This document shows positions 1 through 11,088 of a stretch of 64,000 bases of DNA, one piece after another (position 1 is the stretch's first letter; the number at the start of each line of letters is the position of its first letter). The stretch lies in NCBI RefSeq assembly GCF_008831285.2, contig NC_045141.1:124001-188000 (forward strand), written 5' to 3'. The stretch is from Nymphaea colorata. Lineage: Eukaryota; Streptophyta; Magnoliopsida; Nymphaeales; Nymphaeaceae. Under the pieces are notes generated by a model. It did not search any database. It saw nothing but the letters and a program-made list of their open reading frames with translations, and had not been told where the DNA came from. Position numbers and translations under genes: made by a program.

Positions 1-2108
1 CCGTCTCACTCCCCACGGCCTTCCTTCTCTGCCGCCTTCGGCCAACACCGCCCGGATTTGGTGTTGATTGAACTACACCATGGGTAGGCCCTGCCCCAAC
101 GACGAACTCCTCGCCGGCGTTGCCGCTCTCCGCCCGCCCTCCCTGCAACCTCATGAGTTATCTTTGTTCTTTCTTTGGGAATTGGGGACTGGGGAGTCGC
201 AGCGTCGAAGACTCCATCACTCCAACGGCCGAAGAACAGCGAAATGAAGAAGAGCGAAAACCCTAAATCCATGAAAAAAAATATTAATTTATTGTTGAGC
301 TTTTCGGGCCCCCACGATCACAGTCCCAGTCCCCAGCCCGACATGGTAATTACCAGGCCGGATTGGGCCCGATAATCAAGATTTCAGGGCCCGGTTCAGG
401 CCCGAGTCAGGCCGGGTACCGGGCGGCAGCCCAGCCGGTGCCCAGGCTTAGTGCCTTCTACTGCTTGCATTTCCTTCATTCGCCCGTCAGTTACTGCTTA
501 AAATTTTGGTGGTGCCTTCTACTACTTCTATTTACATGATACGAGAGAGCATAAGCGGTTTAACTCCACAAAAATTATGATAAATAAACGATGACCAAAA
601 CTCTCGCTATTATCCATCTCTCTTGCATAATGGCGATGGCCAAAGTTCCGTTGTTACAGATCCTGTCGCTTAAACTACTGGCGATGAAATTGGCTGTTGT
701 TTGTTTTTGAGTACTTCTTTTGATGGTTCTATCAGTGGCTAAAGGTTGTATGGGAATTTCAGTCATCTAAATGAACGTTTAGTGAGAGCTTTCACATCAT
801 TTAACAGCAAAAATAAGCAACGGATAAGTCCATCTCCATTAAAAAAGTGGAGGAAGGAATTTTATATCATGTAAGATGGTGTTTAATGACGCTTTTGGCT
901 ATTGCATAGCATACTTTTTGCGACAGATTTAGCCGTCATTTTGAATTCTGGTGAAGGGAGAGAGAGAGAGAGAGATCGACCGACCAATAGTTCATAAAAA
1001 TAATATTTTATTACCATGAAAATATTGTTACATAATGTAAAATTAAATGCAAGACAAGAAATGAATGCCTATACATGTACAAAGCTGAACGCCTGCCCTC
1101 TTCCCATTTGCAAGATAAACAAGGTTTCTTCCTTCATTCCTCGCCACCTTCTATTTCCTTGTTCTTAGCAGCAGCTCTTTTCTTTTTGAAGGTATAGAGT
1201 TGCAGTCATCATACTGTCAAAAGACTCAAAACCCCTTGTCTTCCCAAGCAATATTTCAATCTGAATAGTTTCTGTAACACACTTAAATCAATTTAATTAG
1301 GGAGTTGAAACATTGACAATCACTTTCAACTAAAGACTATAGCTGGACAGTATGAACCGAATAAAAATACAATGTCATACTTTTGCAAGAACGGACGGTG
1401 TTTTTGGATCTGCCTTGAAATTGGATATGTGGTGCCCTCACCTTGGCCTTGTGTATTTGACAACTTTTATTTTCATGTTCATATTCATCGTTGATGTTAG
1501 GATCTTTATAGCATTGCATTATTATAAGGTTCATGATATTCCATAATGAGGACCTTGTGCAGCAGAATGCAAGAACACTTGCCGATTGTACATTTAAATT
1601 TTTTAGAATAAATATCTTTGTACATCACAACTTATGTCTGAAGAATAATTTGAGGTTGAAACAGGCATACTAGTGTTTAATTCATTTACACTAATATTTA
1701 CATTCCTACTAATGAAGCAAGCAGTATGGATTGAGCCTATAATATTAGTAACCAGTAGGATGTCATGTATAGACTATGGAGATAAGTTTTTAACACCAAT
1801 GTTCAAGGTATGCCAGCAGAACCTGTTGAAGAAAATACATGAAAGAATTTATTGTTGGAAATAACTAAATGAATAGCATGTCATCGAATAGTGTATGACA
1901 AACGTCACAAGATATTGTATCATAACTTATAGCTAGTGGATAGAATCCAGGACAATCATGCAAAAGAAATCAATCTAAATATTTGCAAGGATTGCTATGC
2001 CACATACAACCATGTCCATTACTCAGTCATTTCTCATAGTAGAGTCAAGAGAAGAGAAAATCTATGAAAGAAAAATTAAGAAAAAGATGAGGCTTCAATG
2101 GACTAAAT
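1..2108. other. No gene recognised; GC-rich start then AT-rich DNA
   Basis: The first 450 bases are GC-rich. Around 300-450 they carry repeated GGCCCG/GCCCGG-type words of the kind seen in dispersed plant repeats. A short reading frame on the minus strand (6-272) is rich in Arg and Gly and has no family signature. From 450 to 2,108 the DNA is AT-rich with only short frames. A small GA microsatellite lies near 958-975. I see no exon, RNA gene or transposon terminus I can name. Confidence 0.4.
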
Positions 2109-2928
2109 CAGTGTTATCCGTATCATAATGTACCGTATAGGTTTAGAAAATCTATATGGTACGCTTGTGATGCATGATATGCTCGTGTTCATATGTGTAT
2201 CACATGTATCTTACGATATGAGTGATACACCCTCGTATCGTACAATAAGGAGAAAACATAAAAAAGGGCCCGACGGTCCCTTTTTTGTGTTATGTTTTAA
2301 AGACTCTACGCTCCTCTCTCTCTCTCTCTCTCTTCTTGTTTCTAAATATGCAAAAGACGTGGGAGAGAGAGATTTTCCCCATTTTCATAAAAAATCACTA
2401 AGGATTCATCAATTTGGGAGAGTCTGGAGAGCAGTGGAATGTTGGTGACATTCCAAGAGAGGGGATAGAAGCAATTAATGAAGAAAATGAAGATGATGAT
2501 GCAAATGATGAGGATTATCATTAAATCATGAAACATGATAACTATGTGTTTTGAACTTATGAGTTGTGACGTAATCTAAGTCCTAAGAGGCTAAGACTCC
2601 AAGTCCTCGGTCTCTAAGTCCTAAGATTCTATGAAATTTTCAAGTTTAAAATTGTGATAGATGTTTATCATGTTATTTTGAATATCTGATTTTTTATTGT
2701 TGAATATGTTATTGATATACATGAATGTTCTTTTAAATACATTTTCTTGATTTTTACTTATTTTTAGGCTTTTTTGGGATTTTTTTATGATTTTTCTCTA
2801 TGTTTATTATTTTTTAAAAATTAAAAAATTATTTTTATGATATGCTACACTATGTTTGCGATATGTTACAATACGGCATATAGGTCGGCCCGACCGATAC
2901 TCGTTATGCTACACCTTTTACAACATTG
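2109..2928. repeat. GATACG-rich dispersed repeat, copy 1
   Basis: This stretch matches a second copy at 17,942-18,637. Both open with a GTTATCCGTATC motif and continue with many GATACG/CGTATC words that can pair with each other. Both then carry a CT microsatellite and a shared segment (ATTTTCATAAAAAATCACTA) and end in a segment with TATAGGTCGGCC and CTTTTACAACATTG. The outer ends can be read as a weak 7-bp inverted repeat (CAATGTT). No protein is encoded. The layout suggests a non-autonomous element of the MITE or SINE type, but the class is not settled. Copy 1 is longer because of extra sequence around 2,440-2,600. Confidence 0.6.
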
Positions 2929-3639
2929 GACTAAATAGAGGATGTCCATACTCGAGTGTCCCTGTTGTGAATCAATAGCACATCCATTTCCTTGAAAGCA
3001 TGAAGCCATTGAACAGGGTTCGTGAAGACCTTCTGTCAAACAGAACTCATTATATAGCTCTTCAGTTGAACGGTACAAGCAATGGAATAAAGGACAAAAA
3101 ACACAACTAAGTTTCATAACCTAGTACCTACCAATTTTAGAGAGAGAATTCTTGGTACTACAATGGACAAGTGTGAGATGGAAATTTTGCTTCATAGTTG
3201 CTAACACCCCTCCAACCATTTTTAAACACCGTCTAGAAAGAAATCGAAGTGGATCAATAGAGTTAAATTGTAAAAGATCGCTACAACAACCAAGCTGCCA
3301 TATAAACATTAAAAGGAAAACTTAGGACTGTTAGTACTGATTCCAACTGTCAAGCCTCTACATAATCTAAAAAACTCATAAAATAGACATTAGGTAAATA
3401 CTGTGTACAAAAATCATGAAATCCAATAGCACTTGACACTCTAAGTTCATATGGTGCATGTATTGTTGGCATACAAAGGTCAAGATATGAAAAAATGGGA
3501 AGCTCTAGAATCAAATAAAACATGTGCCAAGAATGAATGTATAAGTAGGGTACCTTTAAGAAGATCTGGACTTTGAAGATTCTTGATTATTGTGGCATAG
3601 ACCCTTCCTTGTACTTTCCTATTTGAAGGTCAATTTGCA
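2929..3639. other. No gene recognised
   Basis: AT-rich DNA with only short frames that resemble nothing I can name. It lies between the GATACG-rich repeat and the gag relic and could be decayed retroelement sequence. Confidence 0.3.
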
Positions 3640-3759
3640 GGTTATAATGGTTGAGTAGGTCTAGCCGTCTAGGTTGAGGGGGATGGCGGTGTGGATTTTG
3701 TTTCATAGGACATTCTTTGATAAAATGTCCTTGCTCATCATAATTTAAACATGCACCTG
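3640..3759 (-). pseudogene. Retroelement gag zinc-knuckle relic
   Basis: Read on the minus strand, this stretch gives CLNYDEQGHFIKECP followed by a Pro/Arg/His-rich tail. The spacing is exactly that of a retroviral CCHC knuckle (C-x2-C-x4-H-x4-C), but the second Cys is Tyr. Zinc knuckles of this kind lie near the C terminus of Gag in LTR retrotransposons and bind RNA. The frame is not open over any useful length and no LTR, protease or reverse transcriptase is readable nearby, so this is a small relic. Confidence 0.5.
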
Positions 3760-3817
3760 TAAGCATAGAATATAGTCTTCCAAGGTGTAGTCAGTGGCAA
3801 AGATGACAATCTTTTGT

Positions 3818-5656
3818 ATTAGGCCTGTTTGGAAAAAAAGGTCTACGAGATTTAAGTCACTTTCTCGATTGCTTGTGTCAGATCTATTGGGTGAAGAAGA
3901 CTATGCTTCAGGGATTGGGACAAACAACCAATTCAAGAGTGAGGCAGTCATTCGTGGGAATAAAAAGAAGGCAGAGGCAAGGGTCGACTTACATTAGTGC
4001 CAACACACGACAGCAAGGTTGATGGAAATGGGTATGCCAATTTTTCACTGGAGTTGGCCCTCATGAGGGCGACCATACCCGATGAAGACATCCTCCTGCT
4101 CCTATCCCAATCAGCAGGAGTGGGCGTCTACTTTTCCTGGTGGTCGAAGGTGGAGAGAGGTGCCAGCCATGATGGTTGAGATCTTTGACCCAGACATTCT
4201 CCGCAACATTTTCCCCAATATCGAGTCGAAGACCCCCCAGAACGTGACCCTTAGAATGGGCGTAATAAGGCACAAAAGACGAGTGTGGCAACCTCTGTGG
4301 GATCAGGTTATGGCCATTCTCACCAGCCATAGAGAAGGAACCCTCTGTTGCCATGATGAAGACGATCGTCGCCCTCCGGACAAAGAGCCTACCTGCGATT
4401 TGTACTAAGCAATATCTGATTACAAAAGCCAAGGTTGAGAGTGCTTTCAATCGCCAGGAAGCCTCAACCTAAGAAGCAAAACGTCTACCACAGGCAGCCA
4501 CCTGCAGTGATCTCCAATCTGTTTGAGGTTTGTTTGTCTGCCTACCCCTTACCACTTTTGCCTACCTCAGGTGGAACTCCACCAAGGCCATGAGTTGGCA
4601 GAGGTCTAGTCAATCTACCAACTGGGGGAGGGTAGCTATTCTAGTTCTTGTCCATGCCTTCCCCATGATCGATAGTGGTTCTACCAGCGATTCCATTGAG
4701 GAAACCATAGTGAAGAACGACATTGAAGCAACCCTAATCCGGAAGTCTGATTTCCCTCTTGATATACTAGGCTGCCTGCTGACAAAAATGACGATGAACT
4801 CGCCTTCGACTAAACTGGACTTCTCGGAGTAGAAGTTGGGAAGGTTTTTCAGAGTGCATTTCCGTATTGACGAAAATGGCAATGTTCATTATGGAGCCGG
4901 CCAGACTAAGGAGCAGTGGAGGAGGAATGCATCAGCGTCAAAGCTGCATGGGAGCCACACGACATCAGTAGCAAAGGACACATCGACATCTCAACCAGGC
5001 ATAACGCGGAGGTGCTAAAGAATCTCCACTGGAAGACACTACAGGGAGAGGAGAGGAGGCAAATTTGGGGTCCTGTTCCGCACTTCCAGTTCCATTGCAT
5101 CAGAGGTTTGGTGCGAGAGGTTGCTGTTTCGAACGTTCCATTCTATTCTTGTAAACAAGTTGTCACCATCTTGAGGAAAAGTTGCAGCGCCACCGGGCTG
5201 GACGAACCTATAAACCTCAAAGGCGTTGAGGATGGGGCCATAGTCTGAACCTTGACTGGCCTCCACCGTCAAAGAGTACTGGGCAAGGCTTAAAGGCCTA
5301 CCCCTAAATCCATGGTCAGGAACGACCAATCTCGACTCTTAAACCACAGAAGAAAAGGGGGAGACGAAGAGAAACCCCTCCCGCTACTCCAAAATGCTTA
5401 CGCTTACGAGGAAGATGAGAAGAGGCAGCGGCGGAGGACGAAGATGAGAAGAGGAAGATGGGAGGAGCCCGACGCGAAGAGCTGGAAACATTTTTCCACC
5501 TCTCCCGGTGGGAACATTTTTTTGGGAAATCTTGTGGATTCCAGCCTCAACGGTCTCAAAAAAAAATTCCGCCTTTGATAAACTCTAAAAATTTTAACAT
5601 TGTGAAATTTTTTTTCTGAGCTACAGGAAATTTCCGGCCCATTTGAAACGGAGTTT
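3818..5656 (-). mobile_element. Putative Harbinger-type element, one end recognisable
   Basis: The minus-strand reading from about 5,645 down to 5,400 resembles the left end of the element at 39,647. It shares a GGAAAT-TTCCTGTAG palindrome, an A-rich stretch ending in GTTTATCAAA-GCGGAATT, a GTTTCC motif, and then a pyrimidine- and GC-rich leader of TCCTC/TCTTC words. This supports a related PIF/Harbinger end facing right near 5,656. The other end is uncertain. At 3,816-3,828 the sequence TTAGGCCTGTTTGG looks like a TTA target site plus a Harbinger terminus, but it does not match the right end well. The interior has no readable transposase. Confidence 0.35.
5039..5329 (-). pseudogene. Malectin-like fragment (tentative)
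   Basis: An open minus-strand stretch contains GSDYGPILNAFEVYRFVQ. The core ILNAFEVY is typical of the end of malectin-like extracellular domains in plant receptor-like kinases and their relatives. No second malectin block, leucine-rich repeat or kinase domain is readable nearby, so if the match is real this is a fragment. It could be host sequence picked up by the putative Harbinger-type element around it. The identification rests on one motif. Confidence 0.28.
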
Positions 5657-7078
5657 GACTACAAGGAGTATTCAAGGGTTGATACTGTGGAAGAAAATAG
5701 GAACTTTTTGCAGCATTTTTTTTACTATGTTTTACATAAACAAAATGATATCACCTTGCCTACTGGAGGTTCATTTTACAACAGTGATGAGATTCAGCCT
5801 CTAGCATCAATGCTACCTTGGGACCTTGGGTAGATACACTTCAAGCGTTCTATTTGTCGATCAAGTATTGTGGTAGATGGCAATCAAGCCACTATGTTTT
5901 TGTCTCCATCTGTCACTGTCATACCACTTTGTGTGCCGAAGTACAAAAAGGGCGAGTGCTACATTCATTATCATGATAGGGATGAACCAAGACATGCAGT
6001 CCTATAACCTTTTGGCTGATATGTGTCCCCGCTCTTTTAACATGGAGAATCGTATGATATTATTCACTACTATAGAATCAGCCACCAAGATGCTACCCTG
6101 CCATCATTTCGAAGTTGTAGGTTGGGTAGGGAAGGCCATTAACATATCCCTTTCTGGATCCAATTATGGCCAATTCAGCGTACGTTTTGTAGGAAAAGAA
6201 GGAAGCAGTTATTATTTCTTGCATGAGCAATATGAAATGCAGGCAGACTTTCACTTCATGGGAAGGAGGGGAGAAAATGAGATCGAGGGGACAATTAAAG
6301 AGGCAGAGCAGGTGTACAGAGCCCTACAGTTGCAAATGAATGAAGGTGTTGGTGCTTGCTCCCATCTAATAGAAGAACTCCTTCAACATACTTCTGCTGG
6401 AACAAGGTGGATCTTGGTCTGTACTTATTCTTGTAGATCAACAGCTAGAGAGTGTTACGAAATGGATGAGGCAGAAGATGAGATCAGTTCTACTACAAAG
6501 TTTGAAAATATTTGGCAGCTGTCCATGCTTAGAATTGTTGGAGGGAACATTCTCTCTGAAGAACCCTACAGATATCTCAAGATAAAGGTTATGTACTTGG
6601 CAGAAGATTACCACTCCACGAGGTTACAGGTTAGGGCTGGTCAAAGCTGGTGAAAGAGTTGTGCAAGGCCTCGCAACAGATTGGATATTGGAAGAGTTCA
6701 CAGGCAACCCACATCAGAGGCCTTCCCATCTGTTACTATCTCATCTTCTAAAGATGGACTCATGCTTTGCATTAACCTGAAGTGCAGGCTTCCACCGCAA
6801 CTATCCAAATATGAAAGAATAAGAAAGCTAGGACATGACACTTCCATTAACCAAGCTGCTGGCCTGTATCCGTGGTTCTCTCTCATGCTTATTTTGTGGG
6901 AGCGTCGAAGAGGAAGCAGCTAATTTTCAAGTGTACACTTATACTATCAGGACTGTTATTAAGACAGGTCTTTCAGTTGGTGGTCCACTTTGTCCTGCGG
7001 ACAGCAAGGAACCTTCTTCATCGGCATTCATTTCCCATGCTCACATCTTGAGGTCAACTTATTTTTCGGAGGGAGTAA
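5643..7078 (+). pseudogene. Unrecognised decayed coding-like region
   Basis: The plus strand has a long frame at 5,877-6,653 (258 residues if read from its first Met) and shorter frames at 6,681-6,923 and 6,835-7,107. In the preceding stretch plausible protein text shifts between frames, for example ITLPTGGSFYNSDEIQPLA before 5,830, with stops between the pieces. This is the look of an old coding region broken by small indels. I do not recognise the family. It ends just before an LTR-like segment at 7,079, so it may be the body of an old retroelement on the plus strand, but no reverse transcriptase or integrase motif is visible. Confidence 0.25.
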
Positions 7079-7294
7079 TGTTAGTGTCCATGTTTTTGGG
7101 TCGGTAATCGGGTCTATGGGACTGTGGTTATAAATAAGGGATTTGGGGGTGCAATTAGGGATATCGAATGTAATGCAATCCTTTCTCTGGTGAGGGTTTG
7201 CTCTAACTAGGTTAGGGCAGAGCGTGTGAGTGAGTTTGGGGTAGTGTTTACAATTACATTGTAAGAGACGGCAGTTAGCAGGTGGTTGCTAACA
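7079..7294 (+). repeat. LTR-like segment, about 216 bp
   Basis: The segment starts TGTTAG and ends CTAACA, a perfect 6-bp TG...CA inverted terminus as in LTRs. It has a possible TATA motif (TTATAAATAAGG) about 55 bases in. A short purine-rich tract (CGGAGGGAG) lies just before it, which would fit a polypurine tract upstream of a 3' LTR on the plus strand. The flanking 5-mers differ (AGTAA and GCCAT), so it is not a clean solo LTR. No partner LTR was seen in the window. Confidence 0.4.
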
Positions 7295-7923
7295 GCCATC
7301 TACATATCCACATATTCACATGGACATACTTCAGAAGTGTTAGTCAAAAAATTGTTGTTCTAAGAAGACTGCGGAAAACTCACCTGAATGCCTAGCATGG
7401 TGGATCTGAATCCACTCTGCAACTAGCTTCCATTTACACATAAAAGTGCTATGAACTAGGCCAATCTGTACTTGTCAAACATGACATACAAGTATATAAC
7501 CCTTCGAACTCTTCTCAAAATCTTCAACTGAGAACTATTTTCAAGTTCTGCTCCACACATTGTGGGTGCTACAGTCCATTCATTTGAAGAATACGTCTCA
7601 CATATGAATTCCAAGCTTGATTGTTGAACTTGGCTCTACCACCAGAGATAACTATCAGGCCCAAAACTGGCCTGGGTGCCTCGCATGCTGAGCATCATTC
7701 CACCTTGTAACTAAGTCTGGTTTTGCACCCTAAAGGCTACAAACTGGGATAATTGATAGCTGCCACAAGGTATATGAGCCCTAAGGATTTCTCGAGATCC
7801 TCAATTTTATGATTACTTATAAGTCCTACATAAACTTTGGGTTGTAATGAAATGCCAGTTGCCCACAAAGTCTAGGCTCCAGGACCAACCCCATGGAATG
7901 TGTTTTCTCCACCGGCGAAGGGT

Positions 7924-7991
<68 letters not shown>

Positions 7992-9129
7992 CTCTGTGTG
8001 TGTGTGTGTGTGTGTGTGAAGAGAGCAATAGTGCACCTCTTCTAGCAATTCACAACTATGCATGCTGTTGCTTCCAATGGAAAGGAGGATGCCTGGTTGG
8101 AAGTTAACATAGTTTTCACATCTTAATTGATCTGAAAAGAGGCAAATGTCCCATCAAATGCTCTCAGATGGTGCCCCTTCGTCCTCTTCAAGTAGTTATT
8201 TCCAGGATTGGAACCACTGTAAAACAAACACCGAACAGTTTGACAGATGTTCCAGAGAACAAGACAGTAGCTATTCTTTGACGCCCCTGTCCGAGAACTA
8301 TTTGTCATGGAACTGATTGTTCTTGCAATGGTACACCTTTTAGCTTTAGAGAAAATCATCCTCTTATTCTGTCATTTTAAGATTTCCGAGTCATGTAGCT
8401 TTATGTGCATTAAAGAAAACCCAATCCCTAAAGTATTTTGAATATGTTGCCATGAAAGCAGACAATTTATTTAAAAAAAAATTCTAGAATTAGAAATTCA
8501 TATTTCTTTTAATTAAATTAAAAATCAGTGAAAAGCTTATAAAGGCAAGAACTTAAGATATGCAAGAGAAGAAAGCCTTTACTATTTTGTGGTTCATGAA
8601 CCATGTCACATAGGTACGGGTACGGGTATGGGGAAGCGGGTATGGGTATGGCGTTTTCGTCAATTTTGGTACGGCGGTACAACGATAATTATATATTTTT
8701 AATTCAAAAACAATTGAAAATTTGAAAAAACAAATGATATCATCACATCATTAAGACAACAACAATGATAAGTTGCATAACTTATAAGTTATAATCAAAT
8801 TAACGAACATGTCTGAAAACTCGACAAGGGCATATCCGCATAAGTGAAAAAATTAAAGAGATATGACTCCTAATTGGGACAAAACAACATAACGAAACAG
8901 CAAAACAAACATGTAGATCGGCTGTTAAAAATCAAAACGAAACAAACAACAGACCCAACAAATGAATCTAGTATCAACCATAATAACACTAGAGAACTCA
9001 AGAAACAAACTGAAACTCGACAAAATTCGTCATCTAACACTGAGAAAGCTGATATGCATGTATATGTTGGTATCTCATATGATAACCATCATCTAACTCC
9101 AGGCATTTATGCCCAAGCAAAACTAAGGT
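7295..9129. other. Gene-free stretch with microsatellites
   Basis: No coding region is supported here. The main landmark is the compound microsatellite at 7,925-8,018. Around 8,608-8,685 GGTACGGGTA/GGGTATGGG words repeat several times, which is a degenerate minisatellite-like patch. The remainder is AT-rich. Confidence 0.4.
7925..8018. repeat. Compound (TC)n-(TG)n microsatellite
   Basis: About 30 TC dinucleotides are followed, after one interruption (GCTCTC), by about 11 TG dinucleotides. Frames on both strands that cross it (Ser/Leu and Arg/Glu runs) are products of the repeat and not genes. Confidence 0.95.
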
Positions 9130-9442
9130 TTCACTTCCTTCAACCCTATGGACAAGAGAATGACTTTCACACATATTGAAGCAGATGGAAGCTGGCACCT
9201 TGCTAGCAAAGGTGCTCCTGAACAGGTTATCAAGCAGTTAAAATGGTTTTCGAGTCTTAACAATAGATTGACACTTTCTTCCAGCTAATCAGTGAGTCTG
9301 ACTTGTTTTTTGTTTATCCCCCATGCTTACTAACCAGATACTGAATCTTTGAAGCGCCAAGGAAGACATTAGGCAGAAGGTGCTTGCTGTGATTGAGAAG
9401 TCCACAGAACATGGCCTTCTTTCTTTGGCTATAGCTAGACAG
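9130..9442 (+). pseudogene. Plasma-membrane H+-ATPase fragment
   Basis: Two exon-like pieces match the nucleotide-binding part of plant P3A proton pumps. The first (9,130 to about 9,225) reads [19 protein letters not shown] and then [15 protein letters not shown] is the conserved ATP-binding motif. The second (about 9,355-9,442) reads AKEDIRQKVLAVIEKS and ends GLLSLAIARQ directly before a GT, as at a normal exon end. The sequence between them looks like an intron. The phosphorylation motif DKTGTL and the membrane segments are not found nearby, so this is a two-exon relic of a pump gene. The following 1 kb is rearranged. Confidence 0.7.
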
Positions 9443-9574
9443 GTGTGTTAGTCTTCCTGCATGGCTTTCTGAAGCATCATTTCATGAGAGAATGCTGTTC
9501 ATGTTTTCCTGATTTGCAGAATATTTCTATTAGAATCATTGAGCTCCTATTTTTTGATTGCCAGCACTATATTA

Positions 9575-9807
9575 CTTGTTTATCTATCTCTACATTGACA
9601 CATATTCATGATTTTGATCTAATGAGTTAATGAACCTTGAACTTGGCAGGACTCCTCAGGCTCTACATTACATATCTACTGGAATCTTATGCTTCAGTTC
9701 ATACTTGGAAAAGGATATATATACCTGCACGTTTGTTTTAAACATCTACAACATGCCTAATTCATCCAATCATTAGCAGGAATACCCTCACAATACCATA
9801 TAAGCAT
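9575..9807 (+). repeat. Direct repeat A, copy 1
   Basis: This block of about 233 bp recurs at 10,009-10,243 in the same orientation with few changes. It starts TTGTTTATCTATCTC and ends ATACCATATAAGCAT. It is the first part of an A-B-A-B' arrangement next to the H+-ATPase relic. Confidence 0.85.
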
Positions 9808-10007
9808 GATGCAATGTAAATATATCAATTTCATTTGTGAATTCAAGAAACACACACAATACAATTATCTCCATATCTGCAAAAAAGTTTAGCAGTTAAT
9901 AGGAAAGAGAAAATCCCCAAGTCATCCATGGTTCCATATCATTCTCTTTTAAGCCAAATGAATGACTGACAGTCCCTGCGTCATTGCTTCTGATAGAATC
10001 ACTGTTT
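9808..10007 (+). repeat. Block B, inverted again at 10,267
   Basis: This block follows repeat A without a gap and is found again as its reverse complement at 10,267-10,470. The two arms can form a stem of about 200 bp around repeat A copy 2 and 23 bases of spacer. Confidence 0.85.
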
Positions 10008-10008
10008 G

Positions 10009-10243
10009 TTGTTTATCTATCTCTACATTGACACATATTCATGATTTTGATCTAATGAGTTAATGAACCTTGAACTTGGCAGGACTCCTCAGGCTGTACA
10101 TGATTACATATCTACTGGAATCTTATGCTTCAGTTCATACTTGGAAAAGGATATATATACCTGCACGTTTGTTTTAAACATCTACAACATGCCTAATTCA
10201 TCCAATCATTAGCAGGAATACCCTCACAATACCATATAAGCAT
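10009..10243 (+). repeat. Direct repeat A, copy 2
   Basis: Second copy of the block at 9,575-9,807. It lies in the loop between B and its inverted copy. Differences are few, for example a small insertion near CTGTACATGATTAC, so the duplication is not ancient. Confidence 0.85.
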
Positions 10244-10266
10244 TCCAGATAAATGATTACAGCCAT

Positions 10267-10470
10267 AACAAACAGTGATTCTATCAGAAGCAATGACGCA
10301 GGGACTGTCAGTCATTCATTTGGCTTAAAAGAGAATGATATGGAACCATGGATGACTTGGGGATTTTCTCTTTCCTATTAACTGCTAAACTTTTTTGCAG
10401 ATATGGAGATAATTGTATTGTGTGTTTCTTGAATTCACAAATGAAATTGATATATTTACATTGCATCATG
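10267..10470 (-). repeat. Block B', inverted copy of B
   Basis: Reverse complement of 9,808-10,007, starting AACAAACAGTGATTC and ending TTGCATCATG. Open frames across this block on both strands are mirror images produced by the inversion. Confidence 0.85.
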
Positions 10471-11088
10471 CTCGGTAAAAAGAAGTGGTTGGTCAGCATT
10501 CAAGTGAGTTTTAATAGTTGTTTTTCACTAAGTGTGCATTCCAATGTCCAAAAGTATTATTCCAGCTGTTTCATCAAACAGCAGAAAAGGTTTTCTGGAG
10601 TTCCATTCCTGTTTCATCAACAGTACGAAAGTACCAAAACGTTTTCCTTTCAAAACTGTTCCCACCTCACTGTGAACTGGAACAATTCTTGTGGAATAGG
10701 AATTCCAGTAGCAATTCCAGAAATATTGATCCAGGCCACCAAAGGGACCTCAAACCTTCTTAGGATGTAGCATTTGTGACACATATGACCAGAAGCATGT
10801 ACCAGTTACAGAGATGTACACTCACTGCTACTACAAAGGCTTTTTCCATGTTTCCTATTGTTTATAACATTATTTCATGTTCATTCTAAAATCCCCATGC
10901 TGCACACCAGAATAGTGAACATTAGGTTCCACAGAGTTAGAGTATGAACAGAATACCAAGAGAAAGAAGCATAGAAGAAAATTGTGAAAATTTATATTCC
11001 AATTTCCAATCTATCACTGAACATAACTATATAGTATTATATTGTCAAAATGCCAGTATATGTTGTACCTTTGATGTTTATAAGCTAA
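10471..11088. other. Downstream flank of the PPR gene
   Basis: No gene is supported. The DNA is AT-rich and would contain the 3' untranslated region of the minus-strand PPR gene next to 11,089. Possible poly(A) signals are not distinctive. Confidence 0.3.

Noticed and set aside
7813-8107. Three overlapping frames with Arg/Glu, Ser/Leu and Cys/Val runs
   Set aside because: They are translations of the (TC)n-(TG)n microsatellite on both strands.
10308-10770. Frames of 63, 81 and 140 residues as a possible gene
   Set aside because: Much of the area is the inverted copy of block B, and the frames mirror each other; no family signature is present.
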